Positions 32,785 to 42,958 of a DNA stretch of 64,000 nt are shown here, in pieces. Below the pieces are notes generated by a model. It was given only the letters and a program-made list of their open reading frames with translations, was not told where the DNA came from and made no database searches. Numbering within the stretch: the stretch's first letter is position 1; each line of letters starts with the position of its first letter. A program made the translations under genes and the position numbers. Source of the DNA: Bog-950 sp046329535 (GTDB lineage: Bacteria > Bacteroidota > Bacteroidia > Chitinophagales > LD1); the NCBI GenBank assembly GCA_046329535.1, contig JAXLUN010000001.1, positions 806,001 through 870,000 on the forward strand. Direction: 5' to 3'.

Positions 32785-35700
32785 TCAATACGCTTCGTGC
32801 TTGCCCTTAACTTGCAAGGCCGCGTTAACCTTTGGCCGGTAAGTTTTTTTACGCTCGGCCAGTTTTTTGTCAACGTTGCTCATGTCGCGCTGCAAACGGT
32901 TTAGTCCATCGTTTTGCGAGGTGGTTGGTTTAAAATCGCTGTAAGCAACACCAAAATAAATGTCGCTGATTTTATCGCGCAGCTTTTCTTCATCTGCAAA
33001 CAAAACCGTTCTTCCGGTTTTAACGGGAACCAGTTCTGCCCGTATAGCTTCCAGACTATCGTAGTATTCTTTGACTACCGGTGCTTCGCTTTGCAAATCT
33101 TTAATCTGCTTTTGCTCTGCCAGCACCGAATCCATCAGCGTGGCTAAATCTTCCTGCATTTTATAGGTTCGCATTACCGCACTGTAATTTTCTTCCCGTT
33201 CAGCTTCGGTAGTTTTTGCTTTAGGGTCAACTATTAATGTCAGTTCGCCTTCCGCTGTTTTGTCGTTGGCAACAATTTTCACTTTATATCTTCCCGGGCG
33301 AACAAGTGGTCCGGTGGTAGATGCACCAAAGTCTGCTTTTGCGCCACCCTCCGCCACGCGCGGTGGTTTCATGCGCATGTTCCAGGTAATGATGTTTAAT
33401 CCTTTACGTTTCGTGCCCGGAAAATCAACTACAAATTTTCCTTGATTATCATAAATCTGAACGGTCACGTTGCCGCTGTTTAATCTGTTTTTCAGATAAT
33501 AAGTAATCACCGCATCTTCGCTTGAGTTAGGACCCACGTAGCCGTATTCGCTATCCCAAAAATATTGGTAGTGCCCGTTGCTGATGGCATAAGGTCTATC
33601 CGGAAGAACGGCTACATCCTGATTCAACAGCTCGGCATTTATTTTTCGCAGCGGAGAAATATCATCTACAATTAAAACTCCTCTGCCGTGTGTTCCTACC
33701 ACTAAGTCATTGGTTCTGGGCTCAATGGTCATATCGCGCACGAGGGCGTATTCAGGAATATGCCCCTTCATCTGTAACCAATTGTTTCCTCCATCTATAG
33801 AGGTGTAGAGTCCCATTTCTGTTCCCAGAAACAGCAAATCTTTGCTCACGAGGTCTTCTTTGATTTTATGCGCATAACCTTTGAACGCATCGCTGGTAAA
33901 CATTTTCCATGTTTGGCCCATGTCAGTTGATTTGGCTGCATATGTTTTCATATCACCGTAAGTGTGATTCTCGAAAGTGGCGTACACCACATTTTTATCA
34001 AATCGCGAAGGCTCAATACTACTCACCCAGGTTTGTGCAGGCACTCCGCTGGCTGCATAATTTTTAGCCAGATTCGTCCAGGTTTTACCGCCATCGGTTG
34101 TTAACTGCAAATTTCCATCATCGGTTCCCGCGTAAATCATATTTATATCCAAAGGCGATTCGGCAATCGTAAAAATGGTGCAATGATTTTCTGCCGAAGT
34201 ATTATCATTTGTCAATCCACCGCTTTCTTCCTGTTTCAGTTTATTCGGGTCGTTGGTAGTTAAGTCCGGTGAAATTTTTTCCCATGTAATTCCTTTGTTC
34301 TCGGTTTTATAAAGAAACTGTGAGGCCATGTAAAGTCGTTTCGGATTATTCACGCTTCGAACAATGGGCGTGTTCCAGTTAAAGCGAAGTTTTGGATCAC
34401 CCTCACCGGCCTTCGGTTGAATGTCCTGAAACTGTTTTTCATTTCCATCATACTTAGAAATATGTCCGCCCTGATATTCACTATAATTCAGTTCATGGTC
34501 TTCGGCATCGGGTTGCACCCAAAAGCCATCTCCGCCACCCACATTTTTCCAATCACCGTTTTCAATTCCACCCGGTGATTGCGAAGGCGCTTTCCACGAA
34601 CCATTATCCTGCATACCGCAATAAACATTGTAAGGCTCTTGATCATCTACCTGTACATGATATAACTGCCCAACCGGTATGGTGTTCAGATAAATCCAGT
34701 TGTTGCCTTTGTCAACGCTCATGTAAACTCCTCCATCGGTACCTACATACATTTGCGAAGTATTTTTTGGGTTTATCCAAAGCGCGTGCATATCACTATG
34801 CAGATAACTGCTGGCAGTTGCACCGGTTCGGTTCCAGCTAAACCCGCCATCATCGCTGTAAGAAAACTGAAATGCCGGGCGGTAAATGCGTTTCGGATTC
34901 TCAGGGTCAACCTGAATGGTGCTGAAATAAAACGGACGCGCACAGATGTTATCATCAGCACTTTGTTCTTTCCAGTTTTCACCACCATCGCTGCTTAGCA
35001 ATAAAGTTGTTCGCTTGGATTCTACAATCATCACCAAGTTTTCGGGAGCAGAAGGAGCCAATGCAATAGCAGCCCTTCCTAAATCACCTTCCGGCAACCC
35101 CTTCTGAATTTTCTTCCAGGTTTTTCCGCCATCGGTCGATTTCATCACTGAACTTCCCGGCCCACCTGAACTGAATGCATAAGGCTTTCTGCGAAACTGC
35201 CAGAAGGTAGCATACATCGTATTCGGATTTTTAGGGTCAAGTGCAAAGTCTGCGCAACCGGTTGAATCATTTACATAAACAATCTTGTCCCATGTTTTCC
35301 CTCCATCCGTAGTTTTATACAAACCCCGGTCAGATGAATTGCTCCACAACTTTCCGGGCACAGCAACAAAAATCGTGTTCGGGTCATTGGGATGAATGAC
35401 AATTTTGCTGATGTGCTCTGAATTGGGTAAGCCCATGAACACCCAGTTATCTCCTCCATCGGTAGTTTTATAAATACCGTTGCCGATGGAAACGGTGTTG
35501 CGCATATTACTCTCACCGGTGCCCACCCACACCACATCGGGGTTGGTTTGGTCAATGGCCACCGCGCCAATGCTCTGGCAATATTTATCAAACACCGAAT
35601 GAAATTGCGCTCCACCCGAAGTGGTTTTCCAAACGCCACCACCGGCAGTGCCTACATAAATTATTCGCGGGTCATGATTAAAACCATCAATGGAAGTGAT

Positions 35701-35883
35701 TCTTCCACCGGTAATAGCGGGACCAATGTGACGTGCTTCGAGTTTACCCAGGGCGGCACTGGTTAGCTTAACGCCTGACAATGACGATTTATCATTGCCT
35801 GCTGTTTTTGCTTTACCTTTTTGCGCAAAGAGATTTGCAGTGATAGATAAAATGATGACGAGGAAAAATATTTTGGTTTTCAT
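32785..35883 (-). CDS. Large exported BNR/sortilin-like beta-propeller protein
   Basis: 1032 residues from ATG 35883 (MKTKIFFLVIILSITANLFAQ is a signal peptide; a start nine codons earlier would hide it). More than ten BNR/Asp-box type repeats (YKTTDGGDNWVFM, STDGGKTWKKI, SSDGGENWKEQ and others) form one or two VPS10/sortilin-like propellers over about 45-720. A C-terminal region about 730-1030 (GKFVVDFPGTKRKGLNIITWNMRM) looks like a beta-sandwich and helical tail. Such proteins are labelled glycosyl hydrolase in databases, often without evidence. It lies 40 bases downstream of a LolA-like gene on the same strand. Confidence 0.85.
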   Translation of the reverse strand: MKTKIFFLVIILSITANLFAQKGKAKTAGNDKSSLSGVKLTSAALGKLEARHIGPAITGGRITSIDGFNHDPRIIYVGTAGGGVWKTTSGGAQFHSVFDKYCQSIGAVAIDQTNPDVVWVGTGESNMRNTVSIGNGIYKTTDGGDNWVFMGLPNSEHISKIVIHPNDPNTIFVAVPGKLWSNSSDRGLYKTTDGGKTWDKIVYVNDSTGCADFALDPKNPNTMYATFWQFRRKPYAFSSGGPGSSVMKSTDGGKTWKKIQKGLPEGDLGRAAIALAPSAPENLVMIVESKRTTLLLSSDGGENWKEQSADDNICARPFYFSTIQVDPENPKRIYRPAFQFSYSDDGGFSWNRTGATASSYLHSDMHALWINPKNTSQMYVGTDGGVYMSVDKGNNWIYLNTIPVGQLYHVQVDDQEPYNVYCGMQDNGSWKAPSQSPGGIENGDWKNVGGGDGFWVQPDAEDHELNYSEYQGGHISKYDGNEKQFQDIQPKAGEGDPKLRFNWNTPIVRSVNNPKRLYMASQFLYKTENKGITWEKISPDLTTNDPNKLKQEESGGLTNDNTSAENHCTIFTIAESPLDINMIYAGTDDGNLQLTTDGGKTWTNLAKNYAASGVPAQTWVSSIEPSRFDKNVVYATFENHTYGDMKTYAAKSTDMGQTWKMFTSDAFKGYAHKIKEDLVSKDLLFLGTEMGLYTSIDGGNNWLQMKGHIPEYALVRDMTIEPRTNDLVVGTHGRGVLIVDDISPLRKINAELLNQDVAVLPDRPYAISNGHYQYFWDSEYGYVGPNSSEDAVITYYLKNRLNSGNVTVQIYDNQGKFVVDFPGTKRKGLNIITWNMRMKPPRVAEGGAKADFGASTTGPLVRPGRYKVKIVANDKTAEGELTLIVDPKAKTTEAEREENYSAVMRTYKMQEDLATLMDSVLAEQKQIKDLQSEAPVVKEYYDSLEAIRAELVPVKTGRTVLFADEEKLRDKISDIYFGVAYSDFKPTTSQNDGLNRLQRDMSNVDKKLAERKKTYRPKVNAALQVKGKHEAY

Positions 35884-35922
35884 GTTTCTTGCTTTTGTGT
35901 TTGTAATCATTCGCTCTGCTGA

Positions 35923-36654
35923 TTAAAGTTTCGGTTTGTCGAACAGCTTTGCATCAATCACTCCATTCACTTCTACTTTTGAATAATTCACCGGTCCACC
36001 CTGTTCGTTTCCATTTTCATCTATTCGTTGCACACAGAATGGAACAACTAATCCGAAATCATTTTTCTTGAAATCGGAATAGCTGATGTAATTCTTTTGC
36101 TCTTTGTCTTTCAGTTTTACGCGTTGCACTTCTTTCAAAATGTAAAATGTTTCTGCATCCAGATAGTAGTAAACCATATCGCCTTCCGGTGTGGTAAGGC
36201 GAAGCTTTAAAACATCCGTGCCATCCATATCATCGGTGCCCAGGTATTCAACAGTATATCCTTTTTGTTTGTAGTTGAACAATAAGCCCTGTGGGTCCGA
36301 GCCTAATTTATCGCTACGGATTTCTTCCGGAGAAACAGGGTCGGTTTCTCTTTTACCCCCAAACGGATTGTAGCTCCAGCCACTATCCGCACGAATAGCG
36401 CTTTTGCTTGTCATCCCCTGCCAACTAAAATCCGAATAAGAGCCTTTGAATGGTTTGCTCACATAAATTCCATTGAGCGGTGCCAACATACCCGGACCCA
36501 TTTGGTAAGTGCCGGAGTATTTAAGCGAAACCACCTTACCCCATTTTTCAGCACCACCGGTGGCTGCAATGTATTTATTCACGATATCATCAGCCGTTTG
36601 CGAAAACATTTTTGAGCTGATGAAAAGAAGAAAGAGGAGAAAAACATTTTTCAT
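35923..36654 (-). CDS. Exported LolA-like outer membrane lipoprotein-sorting family protein
   Basis: 243 residues. A signal peptide (MKNVFLLFLLFISSKMFSQ) precedes TADDIVNKYIAATGGAEKW, the usual start of LolA/LolB-like half-barrels in Bacteroidota, and a series of beta strands (e.g. DVLKLRLTTPEGDMVYYYLDA, where strand-to-strand residues alternate). The role is probably lipid or hydrophobic ligand binding in the periplasm. It is encoded just ahead of the BNR protein and may be co-transcribed. Confidence 0.75.
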   Translation of the reverse strand: MKNVFLLFLLFISSKMFSQTADDIVNKYIAATGGAEKWGKVVSLKYSGTYQMGPGMLAPLNGIYVSKPFKGSYSDFSWQGMTSKSAIRADSGWSYNPFGGKRETDPVSPEEIRSDKLGSDPQGLLFNYKQKGYTVEYLGTDDMDGTDVLKLRLTTPEGDMVYYYLDAETFYILKEVQRVKLKDKEQKNYISYSDFKKNDFGLVVPFCVQRIDENGNEQGGPVNYSKVEVNGVIDAKLFDKPKL

Positions 36655-36731
36655 ATAACTGAATTTATGAACCTAAAATAGTAATGTTTTAAAATTAATG
36701 TAAGTGCCTGCGGTTCTCTTTGGACAATAAA

Positions 36732-36762
36732 AAAAGCGCGAAGAAAAACTCTTCGCGCTTTT
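36732..36762 (-). terminator. Terminator after the aconitase gene
   Basis: AAAAGCGCGAAGA and TCTTCGCGCTTTT form a 13-bp stem with a 5-base loop. A weaker hairpin (CCTCTCC 36774-36780 with GGAGAGG 36796-36802) lies between it and the acn stop codon. Confidence 0.8.
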
Positions 36763-36805
36763 GTATTTAAAGTCCTCTCCGAAGGAGGGAATTTAGGAGA
36801 GGTGA

Positions 36806-39073
36806 CTATTTCCCTATCGCTGCTCTTATAATATTCAACGCAGCACCAGCTTTAAACCACTCTACCTGCTGTTCATTATACGTATGTGCAACTTCAAACG
36901 ATTCTACCGAACCGTCTTGGTGGTTTAACTGAAGGGTCAGGTTTTTGCCCGGAGCAAAAGTGGTCAGTCCGAGAATGTCTACCACATCATCTTCCAGAAT
37001 CTTGTTGTAGTCGTCTTTATTTACAAAAGTAAGCGCCAGCATACCTTGCTTCTTCAGGTTGGTTTCGTGAATACGGGCGAAAGACTTAACCAACACGGCA
37101 CGAACACCTAAGAAACGAGGTTCCATAGCTGCATGCTCACGGCTGGAGCCTTCACCGTAGTTTTCGTCACCAACTACAATTGAACCTATGCCTGCTGCTT
37201 TGTAAGCGCGCTGCACTTTAGGCACTTCATTGTATTCACCTGTTAATTGGTTCTTTACTGAATTCGGTTTTTCGTTGTAAAAGTTGATAGCACCAATCAA
37301 CATGTTGTTGCTGATGTTATCTAAGTGACCACGATACTTTAACCAAGGGCCGGCCATAGAAATATGGTCGGTAGTACACTTACCTTTTGCTTTAATAAGA
37401 AGCTTCAACCCTTTAAGGTCAGTCCCTTCCCATGCGGCAAACGGAGCAAGTAATTGCAAACGGTCAGAAGCAGGATTTACTTTTACTTCAACTCCGCTGC
37501 CATCGGCAGCCGGAGCAATAAAGCCGGCATCTTCTACCGCAAAACCTTTAGTTGGCAACTCATCACCTGTTGGTGGGTCAAGCTTAACGGTTTCACCTTT
37601 TTCGTTCACCAATGTATCGGTTAGCGGGTTAAAAGTTAAATCACCGGCAATTGCTAAAGCAGTAGTTAACTCAGGTGAAGCAACAAAAGCGTACGTGTTA
37701 GGGTTGCCATCCTGACGGGCAGCAAAGTTACGGTTGAACGAGTGAACAATGGTGTTCTTCTCTTTCTTATCGGCACCGGCACGAGCCCACATTCCAATAC
37801 AAGGTCCGCAGGCATTGGCAAATACTTCGGCTCCAATTTTATTGAAGGTGTCAATAAAGCCATCGCGCTCAATAGTAAAACGAATCTGTTCTGAACCCGG
37901 TGTAATGCTGAATTCTGCTTTCGATTTCAGGTTCTTCTCAGCAACTTGTTTTGCCAGTGATACTGCACGCGAAATATCTTCGTAAGAAGAGTTGGTGCAG
38001 CTGCCAATTAACCCAACTTTTACCGTAGTAGGCCAGCCGTTTGCAGCAGCAGCTTCTTTCATTTTTGAAACAGGCGTAGCTAAATCAGGAGTGAAAGGAC
38101 CGTTGATGTATGGCTCTAATTCAGAAAGATTGATTTCGATTACCTGATCGAAATATTTTTCAGGATTGGCATAAACTTCTGCATCGGCAGTTAAGTGTTC
38201 TTTTACAGCATCGGCAGCGGCAGCTACATCGGCACGGCCTGTAGCGCTTAAGTAGCGGCTCATGCTTTCATCGTAACCAAAAGTAGAAGTAGTAGCGCCA
38301 ATCTCTGCACCCATGTTGCAGATAGTTCCTTTGCCGGTACAACTCATGGCAACAGCACCTTCGCCAAAGTATTCAACAATAGCACCGGTTCCACCTTTTA
38401 CAGTAAGGATGCCAGCTACTTTTAAGATTACATCTTTAGGAGAAGCCCAGCCACTTAATTTGCCGGTCAATTTAACACCAATCAGTTTTGGTTGTTTCAG
38501 TTCCCAAGCCAAACCGGCCATCACATCACAGGCATCAGCACCACCCACACCAATCGCCACCATGCCAAGTCCACCGGCATTTACCGTGTGGCTATCCGTT
38601 CCAATCATCATTCCACCCGGGAAGGCGTAGTTCTCTAATACAATCTGGTGAATAATACCAGCACCCGGTTTCCAGAAACCGATACCATATTTGTTAGAAA
38701 CCGAAGCAAGGAAATCGTATACTTCTTTATTGCCTGAATTAGCTGTAGCTAAATCAGTTTTACCACCTTCTTTGGCAGTAATTAAGTGGTCGCAGTGAAC
38801 GGTAGAAGGCACAGCCACTTTCGGGCGGCCCGCCTGCATAAATTGCAACAAAGCCATTTGAGCTGTGGCATCCTGCATCGCTACACGGTCAGGAGCAAAA
38901 TCAACATAAGATTTTCCTCTTTGAAAATCTTCCAGTTTTTGAGATGAATGAAGGTGCGAGTAAAGAATTTTTTCGGTAAGGGTTAACGGGCGGTTAAGCA
39001 CAGCACGTGCAGCCGCAATTTTAGAAGGCAACTCGGCATATACCTTCTTTATCATTTCAATATCAAATGCCAT
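36806..39073 (-). CDS. acn: Aconitate hydratase
   Basis: 755 residues, mitochondrial-type aconitase. The iron-sulfur cysteines are in GLIGSCTNSSYEDISRA and NACGPCIGMW; catalytic-site segments include PSTVHCDHLI, GTDSHTVNAGGLGM and the C-terminal swivel motif GDENYGEGSSREHAA. It interconverts citrate and isocitrate in the TCA cycle. The gene is monocistronic with its own promoter (39117-39124) and terminator. Confidence 0.97.
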   Translation of the reverse strand: MAFDIEMIKKVYAELPSKIAAARAVLNRPLTLTEKILYSHLHSSQKLEDFQRGKSYVDFAPDRVAMQDATAQMALLQFMQAGRPKVAVPSTVHCDHLITAKEGGKTDLATANSGNKEVYDFLASVSNKYGIGFWKPGAGIIHQIVLENYAFPGGMMIGTDSHTVNAGGLGMVAIGVGGADACDVMAGLAWELKQPKLIGVKLTGKLSGWASPKDVILKVAGILTVKGGTGAIVEYFGEGAVAMSCTGKGTICNMGAEIGATTSTFGYDESMSRYLSATGRADVAAAADAVKEHLTADAEVYANPEKYFDQVIEINLSELEPYINGPFTPDLATPVSKMKEAAAANGWPTTVKVGLIGSCTNSSYEDISRAVSLAKQVAEKNLKSKAEFSITPGSEQIRFTIERDGFIDTFNKIGAEVFANACGPCIGMWARAGADKKEKNTIVHSFNRNFAARQDGNPNTYAFVASPELTTALAIAGDLTFNPLTDTLVNEKGETVKLDPPTGDELPTKGFAVEDAGFIAPAADGSGVEVKVNPASDRLQLLAPFAAWEGTDLKGLKLLIKAKGKCTTDHISMAGPWLKYRGHLDNISNNMLIGAINFYNEKPNSVKNQLTGEYNEVPKVQRAYKAAGIGSIVVGDENYGEGSSREHAAMEPRFLGVRAVLVKSFARIHETNLKKQGMLALTFVNKDDYNKILEDDVVDILGLTTFAPGKNLTLQLNHQDGSVESFEVAHTYNEQQVEWFKAGAALNIIRAAIGK

Positions 39074-39116
39074 GATGTATAATTTAAAGGTGATAAAATT
39101 CGTTCAAATGCGGGCG

Positions 39117-39124
39117 CAAATGTA
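39117..39124 (-). promoter_or_regulatory. -7 promoter element of the aconitase gene
   Basis: The minus strand reads TACATTTG, matching TAnnTTTG, leaving a leader of about 40 bases to the ATG at 39073. Confidence 0.55.
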
Positions 39125-39204
39125 ACAGGTTTTAGCAGAGTATAAAGCTAATTGGCGAATATTCGCTGTTCAAACTTTGAAGTATCTTATCATCATAGTT
39201 TCTA

Positions 39205-39212
39205 TATGTTTG
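39205..39212 (+). promoter_or_regulatory. -7 promoter element of the ABC permease gene
   Basis: TATGTTTG matches TAnnTTTG, 14 bases before the ATG at 39226. Confidence 0.55.
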
Positions 39213-39225
39213 CCACCGCTATAAA

Positions 39226-40461
39226 ATGAATCTGACCGAAAACATACGGCTTGCTCTGCGTACTATACGTGCCAATATATTGCGTACGGTGCTTACACTC
39301 TCTATTATCATGTTTGGTATTACCGCCCTCATAGGCATACTAACCGCCACCGAAGGCATCCGGACTAAAATGCTGACCAGCTTTTCGGAGATGGGCTCAA
39401 ATACCTTTGGTATTAAAAACGAAGGGCAAATCAGAAAGCGGGGAGGACCACGGAGAAACAGAAAGCCGGAGAATCCGGCTATTACCATACAGCAGGCAAC
39501 CGAGTTCAAAAAGAGTTTTACTTATCCGGCTGTGGTATCTGTTTCAAGCGTTGCTAATAACAGCGCCATTGTTAAGCACGAGTCGAAAAAAACGAATCCG
39601 AATGTTAAGGTGATGGCTATTGATGAAAACTACCTGAAGGTGAGCGGACAAACTATAGCCGAAGGAAGAAATTTTTCTAAAACGGAGATAGAAAGCGGTA
39701 GTGATGTAATACTACTTGGTAAAGATGTAGTAGCAAATACGTTTGAACCGTACGATACCGTAGTGGGTAAATTGGTCAGTATAGGGAGTAAGAAATACAA
39801 AGTAGTTGGTTTGTTAGGTTCCAAAGGGGCCAGCCAGATTTCAACCGATAACCAGGTTATGATACCGGTTCAAAATGCCCGTTATTCTTTTCCGGATAAC
39901 ACGGTCTCATATATCCTTAATGTGATGGTGAATGATCCTAAAGACCTGGATCTGGGCATCGAAGAAGCTATCGGGGTGTTACGGGGTATCCGGCATTTGC
40001 GCTCTAACAATGAAAATGATTTTGATATTGCCAAAAGCGAACGGTTAGCCGACCAGATTATCGACCAGTTGAAGTATGTGAAGATTGCCACAGTGGTGAT
40101 TGGTATTTTAACGCTGATTGGTGCGGGTATCGGTTTAATGAATATCATGCTGGTGAGTGTGAATGAGCGCACCCGTGAAATAGGTATCAGCAAAGCTTTG
40201 GGAGCTACCAAGCGGGTGATTCGTATTCAGTTTTTAACCGAGGCAGTTGTCATCTGCCAGATTGGAGGTATACTGGGAATAATACTGGGAATAGGTATGG
40301 GTAATCTGGTTGGTGTATTTCTCAAAACCGGATTTATTTTTCCATACGTATGGGTTATCAGCGGCTGGGCTTTTACTTTTCTGGTAGGGCTTGCCGCGGG
40401 TATTTATCCGGCAATTCGTGCCGCTGACTTAGACCCCGTTGAGGCCTTACGGCACGAGTAA
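39226..40461 (+). CDS. MacB/FtsX-type ABC transporter permease
   Basis: 411 residues. One N-terminal helix (LTLSIIMFGITALIGILTA) is followed by a large extracytoplasmic MacB-type domain (about 45-275), then three C-terminal helices. The last part includes NIMLVSVNERTREIGISKALGATKRVI, the FtsX coupling segment that contacts the ATPase, and ends PAIRAADLDPVEALRHE. The partner ATPase and adaptor are not adjacent. Its stop codon abuts that of the convergent dapA with no gap (TAATTA). Confidence 0.92.
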   Translation: MNLTENIRLALRTIRANILRTVLTLSIIMFGITALIGILTATEGIRTKMLTSFSEMGSNTFGIKNEGQIRKRGGPRRNRKPENPAITIQQATEFKKSFTYPAVVSVSSVANNSAIVKHESKKTNPNVKVMAIDENYLKVSGQTIAEGRNFSKTEIESGSDVILLGKDVVANTFEPYDTVVGKLVSIGSKKYKVVGLLGSKGASQISTDNQVMIPVQNARYSFPDNTVSYILNVMVNDPKDLDLGIEEAIGVLRGIRHLRSNNENDFDIAKSERLADQIIDQLKYVKIATVVIGILTLIGAGIGLMNIMLVSVNERTREIGISKALGATKRVIRIQFLTEAVVICQIGGILGIILGIGMGNLVGVFLKTGFIFPYVWVISGWAFTFLVGLAAGIYPAIRAADLDPVEALRHE

Positions 40462-41343
40462 TTAGCCCAGTTGCTGAACAGATGCCTGCATCTTTACTTT
40501 CAGCGTGTCGGATACGCCTGCTAATGGCAGACGAACATGTTCCTCACAGATGTTCTGAAGCGACAAAGCAAATTTTACACCTGCCGGATTTCCTTCGGCA
40601 AACAGCATATCCGTTATGTCATTCAGTTGAAAATGAAGTTTCCGGGCTTCGTCAAAATTTCCTTTTAAACATAGACGTACCATTTCAGTAAATATTTTAG
40701 GAAAGGCCTGACCGACTACCGATATCACTCCATCCAGACCGTAAGCCATTAAACCCAGCGTAATGTTATCGTCACCGGAAATAACCAGAAAATCTTTCGG
40801 TTTGTTTTTAACCAACTGCATACACTGATTAAAATCTCCCGAAGCTTCTTTCATACCAATGATATTGTCTAGCTCTGCCAAACGGAGTGTGGTGGAGGCC
40901 AGCATGTTAGAAGATGTTCTTCCGGGTACATTGTATAGAATTACCGGTCTTGGTGCCGCAGCAGCTACGGCTTTATAATGCTGGAATATACCTTCCTGAG
41001 TGGGCTTATTGTAGTATGGGGAAACAGAGAGAATTGCATCTACACCCGTAAAGTGAAACTTCTCTATATCACTGATCAGTTCGTGCGTGTTGTTGCCACC
41101 AAAACCGGCAACCAAAGGAACGCGACCTGCATTTTTTTCAATGGTAAAATTCAAAATGTCCAGTTTCTCTTCTTTGCTCAGTGTTACACTTTCTCCGGTT
41201 GTTCCAAGCGAAACCAGATATTCTACGCCACCGGTAATGCAGAAGTCAATCAACTTTTGCAAGGCCGGATAATCTACTTCTCCCTTTCCATTAAACGGAG
41301 TAACCAATGCCACACCGGTTCCTCTCAATCTATTTTGAATCAT
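40462..41343 (-). CDS. dapA: 4-hydroxy-tetrahydrodipicolinate synthase
   Basis: 293 residues of TIM-barrel lyase. GTTGES near residue 48 is the pyruvate carboxylate site, Tyr in VILYNVPGRTSSNM is the catalytic Tyr, and Lys in IIGMKEASGD forms the Schiff base. It condenses pyruvate with aspartate semialdehyde in lysine/diaminopimelate synthesis. Its start overlaps the end of the upstream DUF6913-like gene by 14 bases, which indicates co-translation with it and accA. Confidence 0.96.
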   Translation of the reverse strand: MIQNRLRGTGVALVTPFNGKGEVDYPALQKLIDFCITGGVEYLVSLGTTGESVTLSKEEKLDILNFTIEKNAGRVPLVAGFGGNNTHELISDIEKFHFTGVDAILSVSPYYNKPTQEGIFQHYKAVAAAAPRPVILYNVPGRTSSNMLASTTLRLAELDNIIGMKEASGDFNQCMQLVKNKPKDFLVISGDDNITLGLMAYGLDGVISVVGQAFPKIFTEMVRLCLKGNFDEARKLHFQLNDITDMLFAEGNPAGVKFALSLQNICEEHVRLPLAGVSDTLKVKMQASVQQLG

Positions 41344-41872
41344 ACTTTATTTGATTTAAAAAATGTATCGACTGGTCTAAAAAATACTGCAAATCATTCT
41401 TGCCGCTCAGGTTAATCATCAAATCGTAGTAATCTGTTTTCGATTCTTCAAAACTACCAACGCGCCATTTGGCTTTGCTTATTCGGGCTACATATTCCAG
41501 CGGCAGATTTTCGGTAGTGAATGCCGCGAAGAATAGATCGAAATTGCGTTCGGCAAATTTTTCAACCCGCTCGTCAACCGGAATGCGGGCCCAGCTTAAA
41601 CTCTTTTTATTGAATACCAGAATGTCGGACTTATGGTCAATCTTGGTGTCGTTTACAAAGCCTAACAAATCAACAGATTTACCTTGCTTGCGGAGGTTCT
41701 CGGCAAACTTGGTAATGATAATATCATGGTCTGGATTGGTGCTGTCGTAAATAATACCTACGGATTTAGCATCATTCAGATTGGTGATTTTACGCGGTGC
41801 TTTTAAGGCGCTAATGCGGGCTTTAATATTCCGGTTGTAAAAGTAGTTTCGAATATCATCCCACAGTTTCAT
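41330..41872 (-). CDS. DUF6913-like protein of unknown function
   Basis: 180 residues without signal or membrane helix. It contains SVGIIYDSTNPDHDIIITKF and FDLFFAAFTTENLPLEY, suggesting an alpha/beta fold. I recall similar proteins in Bacteroidota next to dapA under the name DUF6913. Its ATG overlaps the accA stop by one base (TAATG) and its end overlaps dapA by 14 bases. The tight coupling with fatty-acid and lysine/cell-wall genes suggests a housekeeping role, which is not known. Confidence 0.75.
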   Translation of the reverse strand: MKLWDDIRNYFYNRNIKARISALKAPRKITNLNDAKSVGIIYDSTNPDHDIIITKFAENLRKQGKSVDLLGFVNDTKIDHKSDILVFNKKSLSWARIPVDERVEKFAERNFDLFFAAFTTENLPLEYVARISKAKWRVGSFEESKTDYYDLMINLSGKNDLQYFLDQSIHFLNQIKYDSK

Positions 41873-42840
41873 TACAGTTCTTTTTCATTGATTGTATCGT
41901 ACACTCCGATAGCTGAATACTTATTGATTCTTTGCTCTATTCTTTCTGCCGCTGTTTTAGTTTCCAGCTCGGCTATATGAGTGATAATGGCCTTTTTTAA
42001 GCGCACGGCCATTTCAGCGGCATCGGCATGAGCTCCACCTGTAGGTTCGTTGATAATGCCGTCAATGATTCCAAAGCTTAACAAATCCTGTGCGGTAGGT
42101 TTTAAGGCCTCGGCAGCTTTTTCTTTATGCTCCCAACTGCGCCACAGGATAGAGGAGCACGATTCGGGAGAAATAACCGAATACCAGGTGTTTTCCAGCA
42201 TCAACAGTTTATCGCCCACTCCAATGCCTAAGGCACCACCCGATGCGCCTTCACCGATCACAATACAAAGCACAGGCACTTTAAGTCCGGCCATTTGAAT
42301 CAGGTTTCTGGCAATGGCCTCTCCCTGCCCGCGCTGCTCGGCTTCTTCACCCGGATAAGCCCCCGGAGTGTCAATAAGCGTGACCACCGGCTTATTAAAT
42401 TTCTCGGCCAGTTTCATTAACCGTAAGGCTTTCCGGTAACCTTCCGGATTCGGCATACCGAAATTCCGGTACTGACGCATTTTGGTATTGGCACCTTTCT
42501 GATGACCAATGATCATGTAAGTCTTTCCATCAATATCGCCCAGACCGCCAACAATGGCTTTATCGTCTTTAAAACTACGGTCGCCAAAAAGTTCTACGAA
42601 TTTGCTGCAGATAGATTCAATGTAATATAACGTGTACGGTCTGTCCGGATGACGACTTACCTGAATACGTTGCCAGACAGAGAGGTTAGAATAAATTTCT
42701 TTTCTGGCGGCTTCTATCTTTTGCTGTAGCTGAGTTATCTGCTCTTGTCTTTCGGTTAGAGTTAAACTGCTATCTGCCTTTACTTTTTCCAGCTCGGCAA
42801 ACAACTCTTCAACAGGCTTTTCAAAATCAAGAAAATTCAT
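41872..42840 (-). CDS. accA: Acetyl-CoA carboxylase carboxyltransferase alpha subunit
   Basis: 322 residues from ATG 42840 (MNFLDFEKPVEELFAELEKV). It has the expected coiled N-terminus, HPDRPYTLYYIESI, the crotonase-fold segment VTLIDTPGAYPGEEAEQRGQ, and GEGASGGALGIGVGD at the oxyanion region. It transfers carboxyl from biotin to acetyl-CoA together with AccD. It is the first gene of a three-gene operon with a DUF6913-like gene and dapA. A longer in-frame start (42879) adds residues atypical for the family. Confidence 0.96.
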   Translation of the reverse strand: MNFLDFEKPVEELFAELEKVKADSSLTLTERQEQITQLQQKIEAARKEIYSNLSVWQRIQVSRHPDRPYTLYYIESICSKFVELFGDRSFKDDKAIVGGLGDIDGKTYMIIGHQKGANTKMRQYRNFGMPNPEGYRKALRLMKLAEKFNKPVVTLIDTPGAYPGEEAEQRGQGEAIARNLIQMAGLKVPVLCIVIGEGASGGALGIGVGDKLLMLENTWYSVISPESCSSILWRSWEHKEKAAEALKPTAQDLLSFGIIDGIINEPTGGAHADAAEMAVRLKKAIITHIAELETKTAAERIEQRINKYSAIGVYDTINEKEL

Positions 42841-42907
42841 GATGCGAATAAACAAAAAATCTGTTTCGGAACAGGACAATTAAGGTGTGTATAAAATAGG
42901 GAAAAGC

Positions 42908-42939
42908 AAAAGGGTGCTGCGGTTTCGCTGCACCCTTTT
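42908..42939 (-). terminator. Terminator after the decayed T9SS gene
   Basis: AAAAGGGTGC and GCACCCTTTT form a 10-bp stem between the pseudogene and accA. Confidence 0.7.
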
Positions 42940-42958
42940 GATAACTTAACTCCAATGA